DNA from: Rhipicephalus microplus
Lineage: Eukaryota > Arthropoda > Arachnida > Ixodida > Ixodidae
Length of the DNA stretch: 64,000 bases
Assembly: GCF_043290135.1 (NCBI RefSeq)
Contig: NC_134707.1
Location: forward strand, 78,820,987 to 78,884,986
Direction of reading: 5' to 3'
The notes below the pieces were generated by a model, which searched no databases, had not been told where the DNA came from, and worked only from the letters and a program-made list of their open reading frames with translations. Made by a program: the position numbers and the translations under genes. This document shows, piece by piece, positions 38,496-50,700 of this stretch. The first letter of the stretch is position 1. Every line of letters starts with the position of its first letter.

Positions 38496-39043
38496 TGTCA
38501 CGGGGTCGTGACGTGGCTGAAGGCAGAAGACTAGATGGTCAGACAATAAACTGTTTATTCGGGCATAACTTGTAGCCACGTAAAAGGCAAGTCAGATCAC
38601 AGCAAGGCACTGACACTGATAGCGGCGAGCAAAGCGTCGGACGTCGATCAGCTGACAAGTGGCGAAGCGCGTCGGCATTTATACACTTGCCACGGAATGT
38701 TCTAGCGTTATCGCTAGCAGCGCCGAAGGTTCCAGAATAATCTGTAATGTTCATGAAGTGGGCGTAATCCTAACAAAACCATCTACTACCTCCTCGAAGC
38801 TTTTCGAGCATCGCAAGCGTGGTTTGATTGATATGTGGGGTTTAACGTCCCAAAACCACTATATGATTATGAGAGATGCCGTAGTGGAGGGCTCCGGAAA
38901 TTCAGACCACCTGGGGTTCTTTAACGTGCACCCAAATCTGAGCACACGGGCCTACAACATTTCCGCCTCCATCGGCAAGCGTGGTTTGCGCTGAATGTAG
39001 TGTAACGGGGGTGATAACAAAACTTGAGGGAAAAAACGTGCCA
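38496..39043 (-). repeat. Element B 5' LTR with SINE insertion
   Basis: Matches 29401-29786 along its length, enlarged by the SINE and duplication at 38827-38988. Confidence 0.85.
38827..38974 (-). mobile_element. Ruka-type SINE, 5'-truncated, in element B LTR
   Basis: Only the 3' half of the SINE (through CATTTCCGCCTCCATC) is present, without the tRNA head. A perfect 14-base duplication, GCAAGCGTGGTTTG, flanks it at 38813-38826 and 38975-38988. Element B was therefore in place before this SINE moved. Confidence 0.9.
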
Positions 39044-39067
39044 ATGTATATATATATCTATATATAT

Positions 39068-39208
39068 TGTTACGAGAAGGAGACTGACTCAGAGAGGTAG
39101 TCACCGATGTATTTACAGCCGGTTAGGCGAGCAGCGCCAGCCACACAGATTAGCTCGCGCGAGTCTATCTGCTTTGTCTTCTTCAACTCCATGCACTGGC
39201 ACGTAGCA
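39068..39208. mobile_element. Possible very short solo LTR
   Basis: A 141-bp segment begins TGTTACG and ends CGTAGCA (inverted ends with one mismatch) and lies between TATATAT tracts. The form TG...CA with short inverted ends resembles a small LTR or TRIM. No internal region is present. Confidence 0.4.
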
Positions 39209-40713
39209 ATATATATATATATACAGAAAATCGTGTCACGCAATATTACATCTGATCGATAAAATAAGTTTCTTGATGTGATAAAGCAACAGATGGCTGG
39301 ATAACGCAATTGCTGACACACTTCGCCATGTAGTAAGCTCCCGCAATCTCACGTGTCCGTGATTCCTTCTTCCATGGTATCTCAGTTATCCACTGACATG
39401 CAGTGTGGCGAATTCAGCTATTTCGTAGTAGATACAGCTATTTTTTGGCTCTGCTAACTACTGAAAGTGTGATTTAGCTAGGAGTAGCTCTTCTATAGCA
39501 TTTTTATCTAAACTTTAACTCCTAATCTAGCTACCTTAGCTAACTCTAGCTGTACTTTATTGAGATTTTCTGAATTACTAGTGCTGAGTGATAAATAGTT
39601 GTACATATACGAAACCAATTAATGGTCATTTCATTCAAGCAAAGCATAAAGGGACATTGTGGTTTTGAACTGTATAGTTCGTCGAAAACTGAAAGGAATT
39701 AAGTGGAAGAAAAATATTGGACTGCCAAAGACGAAACGCGTGATTTTTCGGCCTCCTTCATTGTTCTTAATTTGCGACAAAATGTCCTCATGACACACAC
39801 ACACACGTGCGCGCGCGCGACAAAATGTTAATAATACAGCTTTCCACGTGCTGTGGTTCCAAAATAGGCATGCTAGCATCATCTTCAGTGCCAAGCGATG
39901 ATACCCTGCCAATAGCCGATATCGATCAAAAATTATATATGTACCGCAAGGGTTATGGCTGTTTTCCGCCACATGTACATCTCCCATTTCACGATTTTCA
40001 CGAAATAGTTTTTCGTACGCTTGTTTAAGGTCATGGTAGTACAGATTGTAAGTTTTTTGTTTTAGTTGTTTAATATGTGTGATTAATGTAAAGACACTTT
40101 AAGCTTTCTCATCCGCTTTCTCACCAGCTGAGACTTGAACGGCAAACATTATTTCACGAATGAATGATAGGCATCTGATGCAAATGACAGAGGATTTAAA
40201 ACACATTCTCTTCAGTGACACAGGAGTTTAAAGCAAGAAATCATTCACCTGGTGATGAGCAGAGTTTATTTACAGCTTGACTTTGGTGTGGCCTGACCTG
40301 CATATGCATCTCGCATGCACCTTGGACTACTGGCACCCTGACAATTATAAAACAACAAAAGTGATCGTTGCTCTTCCAACGGGTTGTTCTACTAAAGCCT
40401 CCTCCTTAGAGCTGCAGCTAGTTATTAAAAAAGCTATTCCAAAAAGCATTCAGTCATTCTATTATGCGCTGTTCAGTGTGTTATTCAAAATTTTCGAATA
40501 TTCGCACATCCGTGATGTACAGAGCTCTGATACATTCTCAGTTCCTCTTTGAAGGGCGCGCAAGCGTTAACGCAAGTTTGCTAAAACCACGCCAACCCCA
40601 AAATTATGGAATCAAAGCAAGGCTATTTTTTTCTTGCTATTCATGCATGTTCTGCGTAGTTCTGTCTAAACATTTTTGAAAACGTAACTTCGCTACTTTT
40701 TTAAGCTCGCTGT
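39209..40713. other. No gene; GCTA-rich patch at 39415-39565
   Basis: Bases 39415-39565 contain many AGCTA/TAGCT motifs in both directions, similar in style to the GTTACTACC clusters. A related patch may be at 41084-41150. The rest is anonymous AT-rich DNA. Confidence 0.4.
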
Positions 40714-41041
40714 TAGCGCAAAATAAAGAGGAGAGATGAACAAGCGCAAACTATCAACTGATTTTAAAAATTCGAAAGGCACGCACTATTTATATACATG
40801 AACAAAGTCATAGTCACGAATCACATTAGCAATAAAAAAATCTATTAGTGGCAGGCGCTGCAGCAATCTGACTCAGTGGCATGCAACGTGATAGAGGGCC
40901 TTGAGCGCTTACTTGAGATTACTTGAGCACTTGCCGCTGGTATAATTTATTTCTGATAATGTGACTGGTGACGTGTGCGCCTTTCGAATAAAATCAGTTG
41001 ATAGTTTCCGCTCGTCCGTCTCTCGTCTTTATTTCGTGCTA
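40714..41041. mobile_element. Inverted-repeat element with arms of about 65 bp
   Basis: Left arm TAGCGCAAAATAAAGAGGAG through CTATCAACTGATTTTA and right arm ATAAAATCAGTTGATAG through CTTTATTTCGTGCTA are imperfect reverse complements over about 65 bases. Non-coding, about 328 bp. Confidence 0.65.
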
Positions 41042-41559
41042 AAAGCTACCGTATGAATGAACCAAATCACCTAACAAGTCACTTTTTTTTAGCTCCTTGG
41101 TGAACATTTTTTACCCACTTCTAGCGACTTTTTTTGCTGCGATTTAGCGATGCGATACAACCACCCTAGTGGAGACCAGTGGATACAACATTTGGCCACT
41201 TGTACCTTAGCCTCCTAGATTTCCCTTGCCTGCCGGATTATCGGCGGTCATTTGGAAAGCGGCTGTCGTCGGAACAATGGTGGTGACGCTAAGTAGGGGT
41301 GTTTTCAAATAATTCTTGACCTTTTTGAAGTTTACACGCAACAAAATTAACGTAAAAATGTTTTGAAAAAGCGTGAACGTAATTTTAATTAACCCTACGT
41401 AAGTCACGCCGTCAATCAGCAGGCAAATTTTTCAATATAAGACATCCTCTAAAATTAGTAAGAAATGCCAAAATTGCCGATCTCAAAGGACAAGTACAAA
41501 TACTTTGATTCCTAGGTAGGCAGCGCCGCTATAGATGACCGGTGTTTCGCACTCGTTCG

Positions 41560-41566
41560 TATAAAG
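41560..41566 (+). promoter_or_regulatory. TATA-like box before the TAF1A-like first exon
   Basis: TATAAAG in TTCGTATAAAGCAGA lies about 130 bases before the ATG at 41696, leaving room for a 5' leader of about 100 bases. The sequence between is CpG-richer than the surroundings. Prediction only. Confidence 0.35.
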
Positions 41567-41695
41567 CAGATAGCCAACACAAGTCGGAGCCAGAAGCCAC
41601 AAGTTCGCAACGAACGTGCGTGTTGCGCGCGTGATTGTCGTTTCGCGTGCAGGTGCAAGTTGTCACGTTATTTACCTGTAGTTATAAGGTCTGAT

Positions 41696-41746
41696 ATGTC
41701 AGACACCAGTACTGTAGCCCGCAAAGAGTATCCCATCCGTCAGTGG
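41696..41746 (+). CDS. TAF1A-like exon 1
   Basis: Starts at ATG in TGATATGTC and encodes 17 residues, ending at a strong donor TGG|GTAAGT in phase 0. Chosen as first exon because of the start, the phase match to 48175 and the upstream TATA-like box. Confidence 0.55.
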
Positions 41747-44700
41747 GTAAGTTAACCACATTTTTCTCACAGAGTGGCGCCGACTTTCTTGGCGCCAATG
41801 CCGGCGTCCCAAGTAATTCCCGTCAACTCAACAACGCGCCCTTGTACTTTCCGTTTTGAGTATGACAGCACTTGGTTACTGTAGTGAACGCGCGTGCCGT
41901 TTTCGTAGTTCAAAGTTGCGTATTAGAATACACTGGGAGTGCTTTAATTTTCGCTAGTGCTCAGGAATAGCATTCTTAAAACGAATACTGTTTATTCGTC
42001 ATCATTACGTCGGGTATGAACATAAGCGTTTGGTCCAGGTACTTAGCTTAGTAGCATTAACTGTGTGGCGTGACTAGATAAACTTTTAGAAATATGTGGT
42101 TTTCCGTGCTTCTATCCCGGCATGGTTATGAAGCACACCGTGGTGGAAGAGCTGCTGCGCCTTTTGACTACCCGGCTGCCTGTAGCGTGTGCCTAAACTG
42201 CTTTTATGCCTCGCTTGAATCTAAAGTAGACCGCTGTAGCTGGTGTTCGTGCCAGCGTCTTCGGACATACTAGCGTTTGTGTGCTTTAGTTTCTAATCTA
42301 ATAAGTGCGGTTACTGTGGTTTTCAACTTTTCTTGGAATAGTTTTGTAATCGGTTGTGTTGTGGTCAGCGTTTCGCGAAACACGTGCCTGCAGCCTAGTG
42401 AAATGGTCTTTTTTTTTTTTTTTTTGTCACCCGCCAGAGTGCTTTGGAGTGACATGTAACAAGGAAATGGTTTTGTGTAGTACGCGAAATCACGGTAATG
42501 CATTTTCTTCCGCTGCTTGTGTGAAGTTAGCGTGCGCTTTTTCATGGCACTGGAGTTCGCCTGTTGCGTTGAAACATTCCGCTTGGCGGCACCTAAGGTC
42601 TGCGTATCCTCCTTGGGTGGATGTCGTGTATGGTTGCAATAATAACAGACAATGAACCTGCGACATCCGAAGGTCGCAGGTTCGTATCCTGCCGGTAACA
42701 ACTGCCGGTTGATGTATCATCAACAATAACAACGAAAACAAACAAACTTGTGTGTGCCTATTTTCGTCAGTACGCGCCGTTTTTGCCTCAGTACGAAGAA
42801 CCAATTGGCTCGAAATGTGTTATTCAACTTTCCTTTCTTCACCTCTTCCATTACACTTCTCCTAATAGCATCACTTGTACTTTCCTTGGCATAATCGTCT
42901 GTTTGTTCCCATTAATATTGCATCAAACAACAAAAACGAGTCCTTAAATTTACAGTTCTTTCTTATGCCTGGTTTGGTGTTTTTGTGACTTGACTAACTC
43001 TTTATATTAAAGTGGAGCTCTTCGGCGGCCATTCCCAGATTCAGCGCTGTCAATCGCTAACAGATATATGCGGGGAAAAAAAAAATCGGAAAAGAATATT
43101 CACCTTGCATAGAGAGGGATATAAACCGGGGCCCTGTGCATGGCAGTTTCGTATTCTACCACAACCGCACTGTTGCTCGAAACGCATTCGCAAAATGACC
43201 TTGTACAACAGGCATCATGTCTGGCAATAAATTGCATTAACCTTTGTAATATAGTGCGGCAGAAAAATAAGATAGCGAACAGTCATCATGAAATACTAGC
43301 TAAGCAGCGAGTGTGGATCAGTGCTTTCTACCCACTGCAAAGTGCCCTACTGTAATTTTTCTATTGCTATTAGCCATATGCAGCATCGATGAAGCGCACG
43401 TATCACAATACAGATGTGTAGCGTGTACCTCGCTGATCTGCAGAAAGACGAATGATAGCGCAGTGTGCGTTTCCGTACTTCCGGACAATTTCGATTTACG
43501 GCACGGTTGATATCTTGTGCAAAGCCAAAACTTCAAACACGGCAGGCTTTGCTCCAGCATGAAGCTGTGCTCTGATTTTGTATTAGGCAGTATCATAATG
43601 GTCAAATAATTTTTTTTCCTGCTTTTCATTCAACCAAGGATGTTTTCTCAGTCAGGGATAAGTTATTACATCTTTCTATTGCGAAACGCTTTGTCTTGAG
43701 TTTGGCCTGTTCATATAATCACCAGTTCCATTTGTTGGGTATTCCTTTCCTTTATCTGCAAACTGGTAGCTTATTCACATGTTAGCAAATCATTAAAATT
43801 TACAAGGTTTAGGGTTAAAGGGGTTGTGAAACGGTTGCTTTTCAACGACAATGCGACACCATCGGCAGCCACATGTGTTAACTATATCATCAGCCCGAGT
43901 GGACCTGCATAGACGGTTTGCCTATCGAGTAACGCGGGACTCTATATGGCTTCTCGAGTGCGCGAAAGAGGCGCTCATCGGCGTCTGTCATACACGTGAT
44001 CCGCGTCCCACAAGAACGTTTCTTAATATGACGTCAGAGTTCAAGGTAGGGCCGATTGCGTGTGGCAAAGACGCTAATAGGTGTCCCGATTTCACGCACT
44101 CGCAAGTACCGAAGAGTTCCGCGTTCCTCGATAGGCAAAGCATTACTTATGATGACGTCACCTAGTTAGTGCGTGTGGACGCCGGTGGCTTCGAATTGTC
44201 GCTTTAGAGAGAGCGTTTCACGACCCCTTTAAGGAACAATGACTTTGTTTGGATTGACAAACTGCGCTTATGTTATATTTTTCACTATCGTAAGTTTATT
44301 ATTAGCAGACACTATCAAAGTTGAAGTTTGATTTTTAAATTTTGCACCAAAATCTCTCTGCGTGCCCAAGGAAATTTCAAAATATATTTTCGTGTCATTG
44401 GTTCGATGAAATTTTCCGAAACTTGATATTTTAGGTCTGTGGCATCCTCAAATTACAATGTAATTCATTTTTATCGATTGAAGCTATATAGGACCCAGTA
44501 GACTCTTTCAAAATTTATTGCATCAAGGTGTTTAGTGCGAGAATTTAAAGGTGCCGACGCCACCCACATTATCTTCTCGCGCTTTTTCTCGCTTACCAAG
44601 CGTCATGTTTCGATAAGTGTGGTGCCTTTGGGATTGTGAAATTGTACATTACTTATAAGAAAGTCGTTTTGCTCTTAAGTGTCCTTTTAAGGAGAGTTCT

Positions 44701-47700
44701 GGATGCAGCGTGCCACTTTTCGGGGAACCAATCTCATTATGTGTGGACATTGCTGAAGTAGTGAATGAAAATATAGTAAAAATTTGCATATACATTTCCT
44801 TAATCATGAGGTGGCTTGATGTAGAAATTATGCTGGTGTAACATGTTCTACATCACTTTGCTGATGCATTCGGATGCTGTGGTCACCTGTAGAATGTGCA
44901 TTCGCAACGAAAAAGGAACAGCACACTCGACTGGTGGCCGGAGCGCCGAAATTGAGACGAATGTGGCGCTGCTGCTCCCAAGCCTGCCGAGAGCAAGAGT
45001 GTCAAGCACGTTCCATTTTTCAAAGCATCAGTGGTCAGCGAAACATACTTCAACCAACAGCTCCTTCAAGGCAAATACGATAAACGTACACTTACTCACA
45101 ACTCCAGCAAGAAAAAAATTTTTAAATTTACACGGGCATAACAAAGTGTTGAAAAGTAGTGCACAGGTGTTCATTTAGGAAGTGGGCTTTCATATGGGCC
45201 AGCAGTGAGATGGGCTGCTTTCTGCCAGCCACCCCTGCTTTGGAAAATGGAATGTGCTTGGTACTCATGCTATCGGCACGCTCGGGAACAATGGCACCTT
45301 TTGTCACAGTTTTGCCGCATTGGTCTCTAATCACTTCTGTTAATCTCTCGGTATGCCTAGGTGGAATAGCGGCTAAGGCTGCTCGGCTACTGACCGCGAA
45401 GAAGGTCGCGGGATCGGTCCTAGCCGCAGCAGTCGCATTACAATTGAGGTGAAAAAGATAGAGGCTCGTGTTTTGTGCGATGTCAGCACACGTAAAAGAA
45501 CACTGGATGGTCAAAATTTCCGGAAACTTCCACTACAGCATCTATCATGTCGTGTTTTGGGATGTAGAACTGCAGTTATTTATGTGCCAATATTTGTCTA
45601 TTCTGCTTATACCCTTTTTTTTGCCAAGACTTGTTGAAGAATGCCTTGTGTTATTGGTAATTTATGATGGAGGCGGAAATGTTGTAGCTCCATGTGCTCA
45701 GATTTGGGTGCACGTTAAAGAACCCCAGGTGGTCGAAATTTCCGGAGCTTTTCACTACAGCGTCTCATAATCATATGTTTGTTTTGGTGCGTTATACCCC
45801 ATGTATCAATCAATCAATTTGTCTTATTGCTAACTTTTGTTTTGTAGGATGCTGTAAGTTTTACTTCTACTGTAGTTTGTAGGAAGACTAGTGAAGAACA
45901 AGTTGTCGCTAGTTTCAATTTAGCTGAGGATTTTATATGATGAAAGCAAAGTAGGGCAAAAAAATCTATTTGCCCGATGTAATAGCTTAGGGGCTAAGTT
46001 GTCAAGCTACTGATTGCAAGGGTGTGGGTTCGGTTATCGTTCACTGTTCCAAAATTTCGATTGGGCCGAAGTATTACTTTGACCTAGTAGTCAAAATCAC
46101 TTCAGAGTTCTCAGCCATGGCATTCCTCATAATCATAAGCTCCGCCATTTATCTGGATTAAAAATCTAAGGGTATTGACAGTTGCTGCCAAGATCTACGA
46201 CCTTTGCATTCAGTGTTCCCAAATGTTGCCGAGTGAACAAGTGAATACTCGTCGCAAAACAAGCCCAAAAGAAGCTGTAAGAAATTGCGTATTTCTTCTG
46301 TACAGCAATAATATGCCCAGGTATGAACGATAGCTTGCAGCTACCTGTTACATAGTCTTCTGGGCAGTCTCCATTCGATTGAAAGCACATTGCCAGCGTT
46401 ACTTGTTGATACCACCAATGTATGTGTGACGTCAACATTGAACTACAGGTGTGTGCACGAGGGAGGGGTGTCAGAGGGGGGCGTAAGGTTTGCCCCATAC
46501 ATTGACTTTGTAGGACAAGGAAAGGGGGAGGGCTGTGCTGCAATGAACATCTGTATGCTCAACTACTCGGTCATCGACAAGCACGTCATCAGTGAAGAAC
46601 CAACACATATTGGTGAACAGGATTATCACTAGAACATCTGTATTTGCTGGGACAATACAAATATGCTTGGAAAAACACAAGTGACTCGGCAAAAAAAGAA
46701 GCTCAACTCTGCTCAATATAAGTGGAACTAGCGACTCTACATTACATGTGTGTTGCACTGCCAGAAAGGCTACAGCAGTAAAAGCCTACCTACATGGTAG
46801 CTGACAACTTCCAGTGTGTAATAAAGATTTGCATTGAGTCCTGGTTGAAGGTTTTCCGAGTCTCATGAGGTTTGTGAAATATGTTTGAAGATTACTGCTC
46901 AGTATGTCGGCACTATAGTTAGTGGAAGTTCGTTACGCTAGTAGCAAGGCTTTTTAAAAAGAGGGACACTTGAGCATTATCTTCAATAGTACAACTTGAC
47001 AGAATGATTAGGCCTTGTTTCACATTGTGTGCACATACATATGCGAGCCTTGGCTTCTCATTTAAAAACAACTATACAGCTCCGGCGGTGAAGTATGATT
47101 GGACAACATTTGGAAAGGGGGGCCCTTGCTTGGTTGTGCATGGAAATTCAAGATAGCTGTGGAAGAGCTTCTCAGAATGCACACTTGTGCTTCTGATGAT
47201 GTGTTTTATTGAATGTGCGTCTATTTATTGTTTTGACTGAAGGTGTCCTAGGAATCCTCGTGTGAAATTTCATGAATGCAACCCCGAGGCACTCCCCTGT
47301 AAAGGTAGTATAAATCTGCCTATATCTATACTCTCGATTCTTGGGTTCTAGGGAGTGCTACTGTACTGTTGCCAAAAACTGGTGGAAAAAAAAATGATTG
47401 TAAAGGGGGGGGGGGGCTTCTTTGGTCATAGACGCATATTTAATATCTCTCAAAATGAGGAATAGGGTGCTTGCTCAGAATTGTATCTTAATGTCTGTGT
47501 GCGTAACAATGAGCACTGCAAGGGGAGTCGCAGTGCCCATTACATTTTAATTAATCATATTGCAAATCTGTGAAGTGGCTGCTAGGCTTTCATTTAGGAA
47601 TATGTGCAGCTGTACACTTTGTCTGTGGCTAACGATTGGGATAAATTATGCTTGGCCACTTTGTAATGGAGGTGCATTTAAACCAACCATTCATTATGCA

Positions 47701-50700
47701 ATTGAAATGGTGTGACGCTTGATGAAATTCTTGTCACCCACAATATTACATGTGGTAATTAAGCTACATGTACCGCTCCCCTCCTGTGTAGGATTTGTTT
47801 TTCCAGTAGTTCCAAACACTGCCCTGGCTCCATCGTGAAACGTCCATCTACCACGCTGAAGGCCTGGTTTCAGTTCTCGCCTTGACCCAAGATTCTCATT
47901 GCTTATTTGTTTTGAATGTACGATTTTTTTTTACTCATCAAAAACTCAATTTTCCACTCGCAACCATATGTCGATACCATGATTTCTGCTGCACAGGCTC
48001 CTTGACCCTCTCATTTGTATAGAAGTCTAGTGACTCTCGGTTGCAGGGTTCTCACATCGTTGAAAAGGCAGTAAAATTTGCAATCCTGCACTTGAATATT
48101 TGTCAATGTCGCAGCTCTACATTTCTGCTCCGTGTCGTCTTGAGTAAATGCATTGTTGTAATTTTTCTCCACAGAGGGCACTCCTGAAACATCTGAGAGC
48201 ACCATCTACGTCCTCGCAAGCGCCGTTGTCGGCTGATACAAGAACAGGTTTGAGAAATGCTGCATGGGAGTATGTATTCTCTTAATAATGTGATAGAAAA
48301 GTGGAAGCACACTGGCATTCTGGTTATAGCTTTATCTCTACTCACTTAAATGCAAACCTCTTCCTTTTTTTTTGCTTCATTATGCTGGCATTATAGTGGG
48401 TGTTAAAAACGGATTGGCTGCTTTTCTTTTACAAAAAGCCCCACTTTCTTGGTGTTGCATCGTGTCCGTTGCCTTCACCTCATTCCTTGTTTCTTGTGTT
48501 AATTGTTCGTAGTCGCCACGCACCAACTAGCCCAACTTGCTTCTATAATGCTGCTACTTCGAACCAAGCCCTGCTCTCGAGTGAAGTTCATTTTAAAAAG
48601 CAAGAATAAACGAAGGACGAAAGAAGGAAAACCAGGTCATGATCGCTCGCAAGTGGGGTTGCGAGATGAACACACTCTTCGGTAATAAAATAACTGATGA
48701 AACAAGTTTTGAGTGACATGACCTTGTTAAATGGCCCCACATTACAGCTCCGCACGTGCTCGGCACTTTATTTTTTTTGTGCATTGCTCCATAATTGAAT
48801 GGACGGATCGCTGATGCAGCTGTCCCCTTTCCTTCGTGTGGGAGCCCCGCTGCAGTGGTCTAGTGGCTAAGGTACTTGGCTGCTGAAGCTGCATTTGCGA
48901 TTGAGACGAAAATGCTGTAGGCCTGTGTGCTCAGATTTGGGTGCACAATAAAGAACCCCGGGTAGTCGAAATTTCCGGAGCCCTTTATTACGGCATCTCT
49001 CATAATCATATAATGGTTTTGGGACATTCAAACCCCACATATCAATCTATCGATTGATGTGGGAGGCCTCAAGGATATTTCACATTTGCTGCGCTCTATG
49101 GTTGGATATTTTGTGTGATGACTGGCTTGCACAGTAATCAGACTTGAAAGTTTCCTAAACTTTTTATTCTTTTTTTTTGTGAAGACCGTGCTAATCTTGT
49201 GGCTCTGTGTTTTAATGATTACAGCCTGTTCTTTTTTTTTTCTTGCTTTTCACTATGAATTTGAAATGAAAATCGGTGCCTGTTAATCATTTCTTGCATT
49301 TGTTGTCCTACTTGTGAGTGCTACATGAAGTTTTATCGTTAACTAATAAAAATGGGCGCTTAATCGTATGTCATAGTGCAGTGGCCAACAATTTTAGAAG
49401 GGTAAAAGGGCCCTGCCACACTTTTCAGCATGGTCAGAAAACGCTGACTATCAGTAGTCGAGGGCCCCGAGAGCACAGGAGCCACACATTTATAGCACGT
49501 CGCGTGGCCTGGAATTCAGTTCTCCAAGTGAGCGAAAAAATTGTTTCCTTGTCTTTCTACAAATTATGCCATATACCCAAATGACCGTGCCATGCACACT
49601 CAAACCTCATAACAAAGTTGCATTGTACACAAAAATAAGTTTGTTACATCTGAAAATTTGTTATAAAGGTATATTTGTAACACTGTGTCTATTGTCAAAC
49701 TATATTTATTTACTTTGCTATAACCAATATGCCGTTATATCTGGGTTCATTATATTGAGGTTTGAGTGTACCCGAATTCACAGGTATGCGGCTTCTGCAA
49801 GGGGACACCACTTGTCTGCTTGTGCGCTCATGATGACGGTAGAAGTTCGGCATGTGTTTGAAAAAAAAAAAGTGCGCTAGGTGATGGAGCGCGTGGCTCA
49901 ACTTTCACTGGTGCGAGAGAAAACAAAGCGATTATTGCATGCGACAAATCTCTCGCTTCGCTCATACTTGACGAACTGTAAAAGGTTTTGCAGCCGTTGA
50001 TTCGTGAGGCAGTAAATTTCTTTAATGAAATCCATCAGTGGTTACTTGCAAAGGTGTTACAAGGCCTTGTTAACCGATATCTCTCGTGCTAGAACCACAG
50101 AAAAATATCGTGTAGCATAGTGAGGTCATGCGAGTACTATCATTGGTGTCTCAAATATCTGCAAGAAAACTGCAAGGGTTGCGAGAGAATATTGCGGTTG
50201 TTGTGCACTTTTCTGAGGTTGTTTGAGGGGGCTTTGTGCTGTGCTTGCCTGAGTAGGCCCGGCCAATTTATGCAGTGGAGGATTGGCGGCCAGTGAACCG
50301 GCGTGCTCACTTCCTGGCCCGTCTGGTGCAGCGTCTGTGTTGCCAGTACCGGTGGCAGACTGCTGCCGAGGCCCTCGAAGTACTCCTGGATGGCCACTAC
50401 CCTGCCGACCAGTTCTCGTACAAGGTACCTATTATGGGGCCAACTGTCCAGGCATATTTTTGTGCTAGTTGGTTCATAGTTGCATTGAAAGCGCCAGTGT
50501 AATAGAAGAACCAGATGAAAACTAACGACGCATCCACAGGGTGTACTTGGAGCTGTTAGTGCACGTTTTGTGTAAGTCGTTCGTTCTTACTGACATAATT
50601 TTGAGGCACCCCAAAAGGGGCATTCTTCGTTTCCATGATATGCACTGTTGGTGCTTTTCGCGCACAATAACCAGACAACATGTACAATATTTTATTTTCA

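Larger units (their letters stand above)
29401..39043 (-). mobile_element. Gypsy-type LTR element B, gag-less and interrupted
   Basis: LTRs lie at 29401-29786 and 38496-39043; the second holds a SINE. In the element's direction they begin TGCCACGTT and end CGTGACA. The interior on the minus strand has the end of protease, reverse transcriptase, RNase H and integrase in standard Ty3/gypsy order. Right after the 5' LTR the sequence already reads into the protease-RT linker, so gag is deleted. Element A (30743-36264) sits inside the integrase. Flanking bases are ATAT on the left and ATGT on the right, an uncertain duplication in a TA-rich site. Confidence 0.85.

Noticed and set aside
29401..39043. 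Complementation between gag-only element A and pol-only element B
   Set aside because: Element A keeps gag and protease while B keeps polymerase, but their LTRs differ and both are broken, so a partnership is not supported.
44549..44696. Another TTAA element (TTTAAAGGTGCCGAC...CTTTTAAGG)
   Set aside because: The two ends agree for only a few bases and the spacing is very short.
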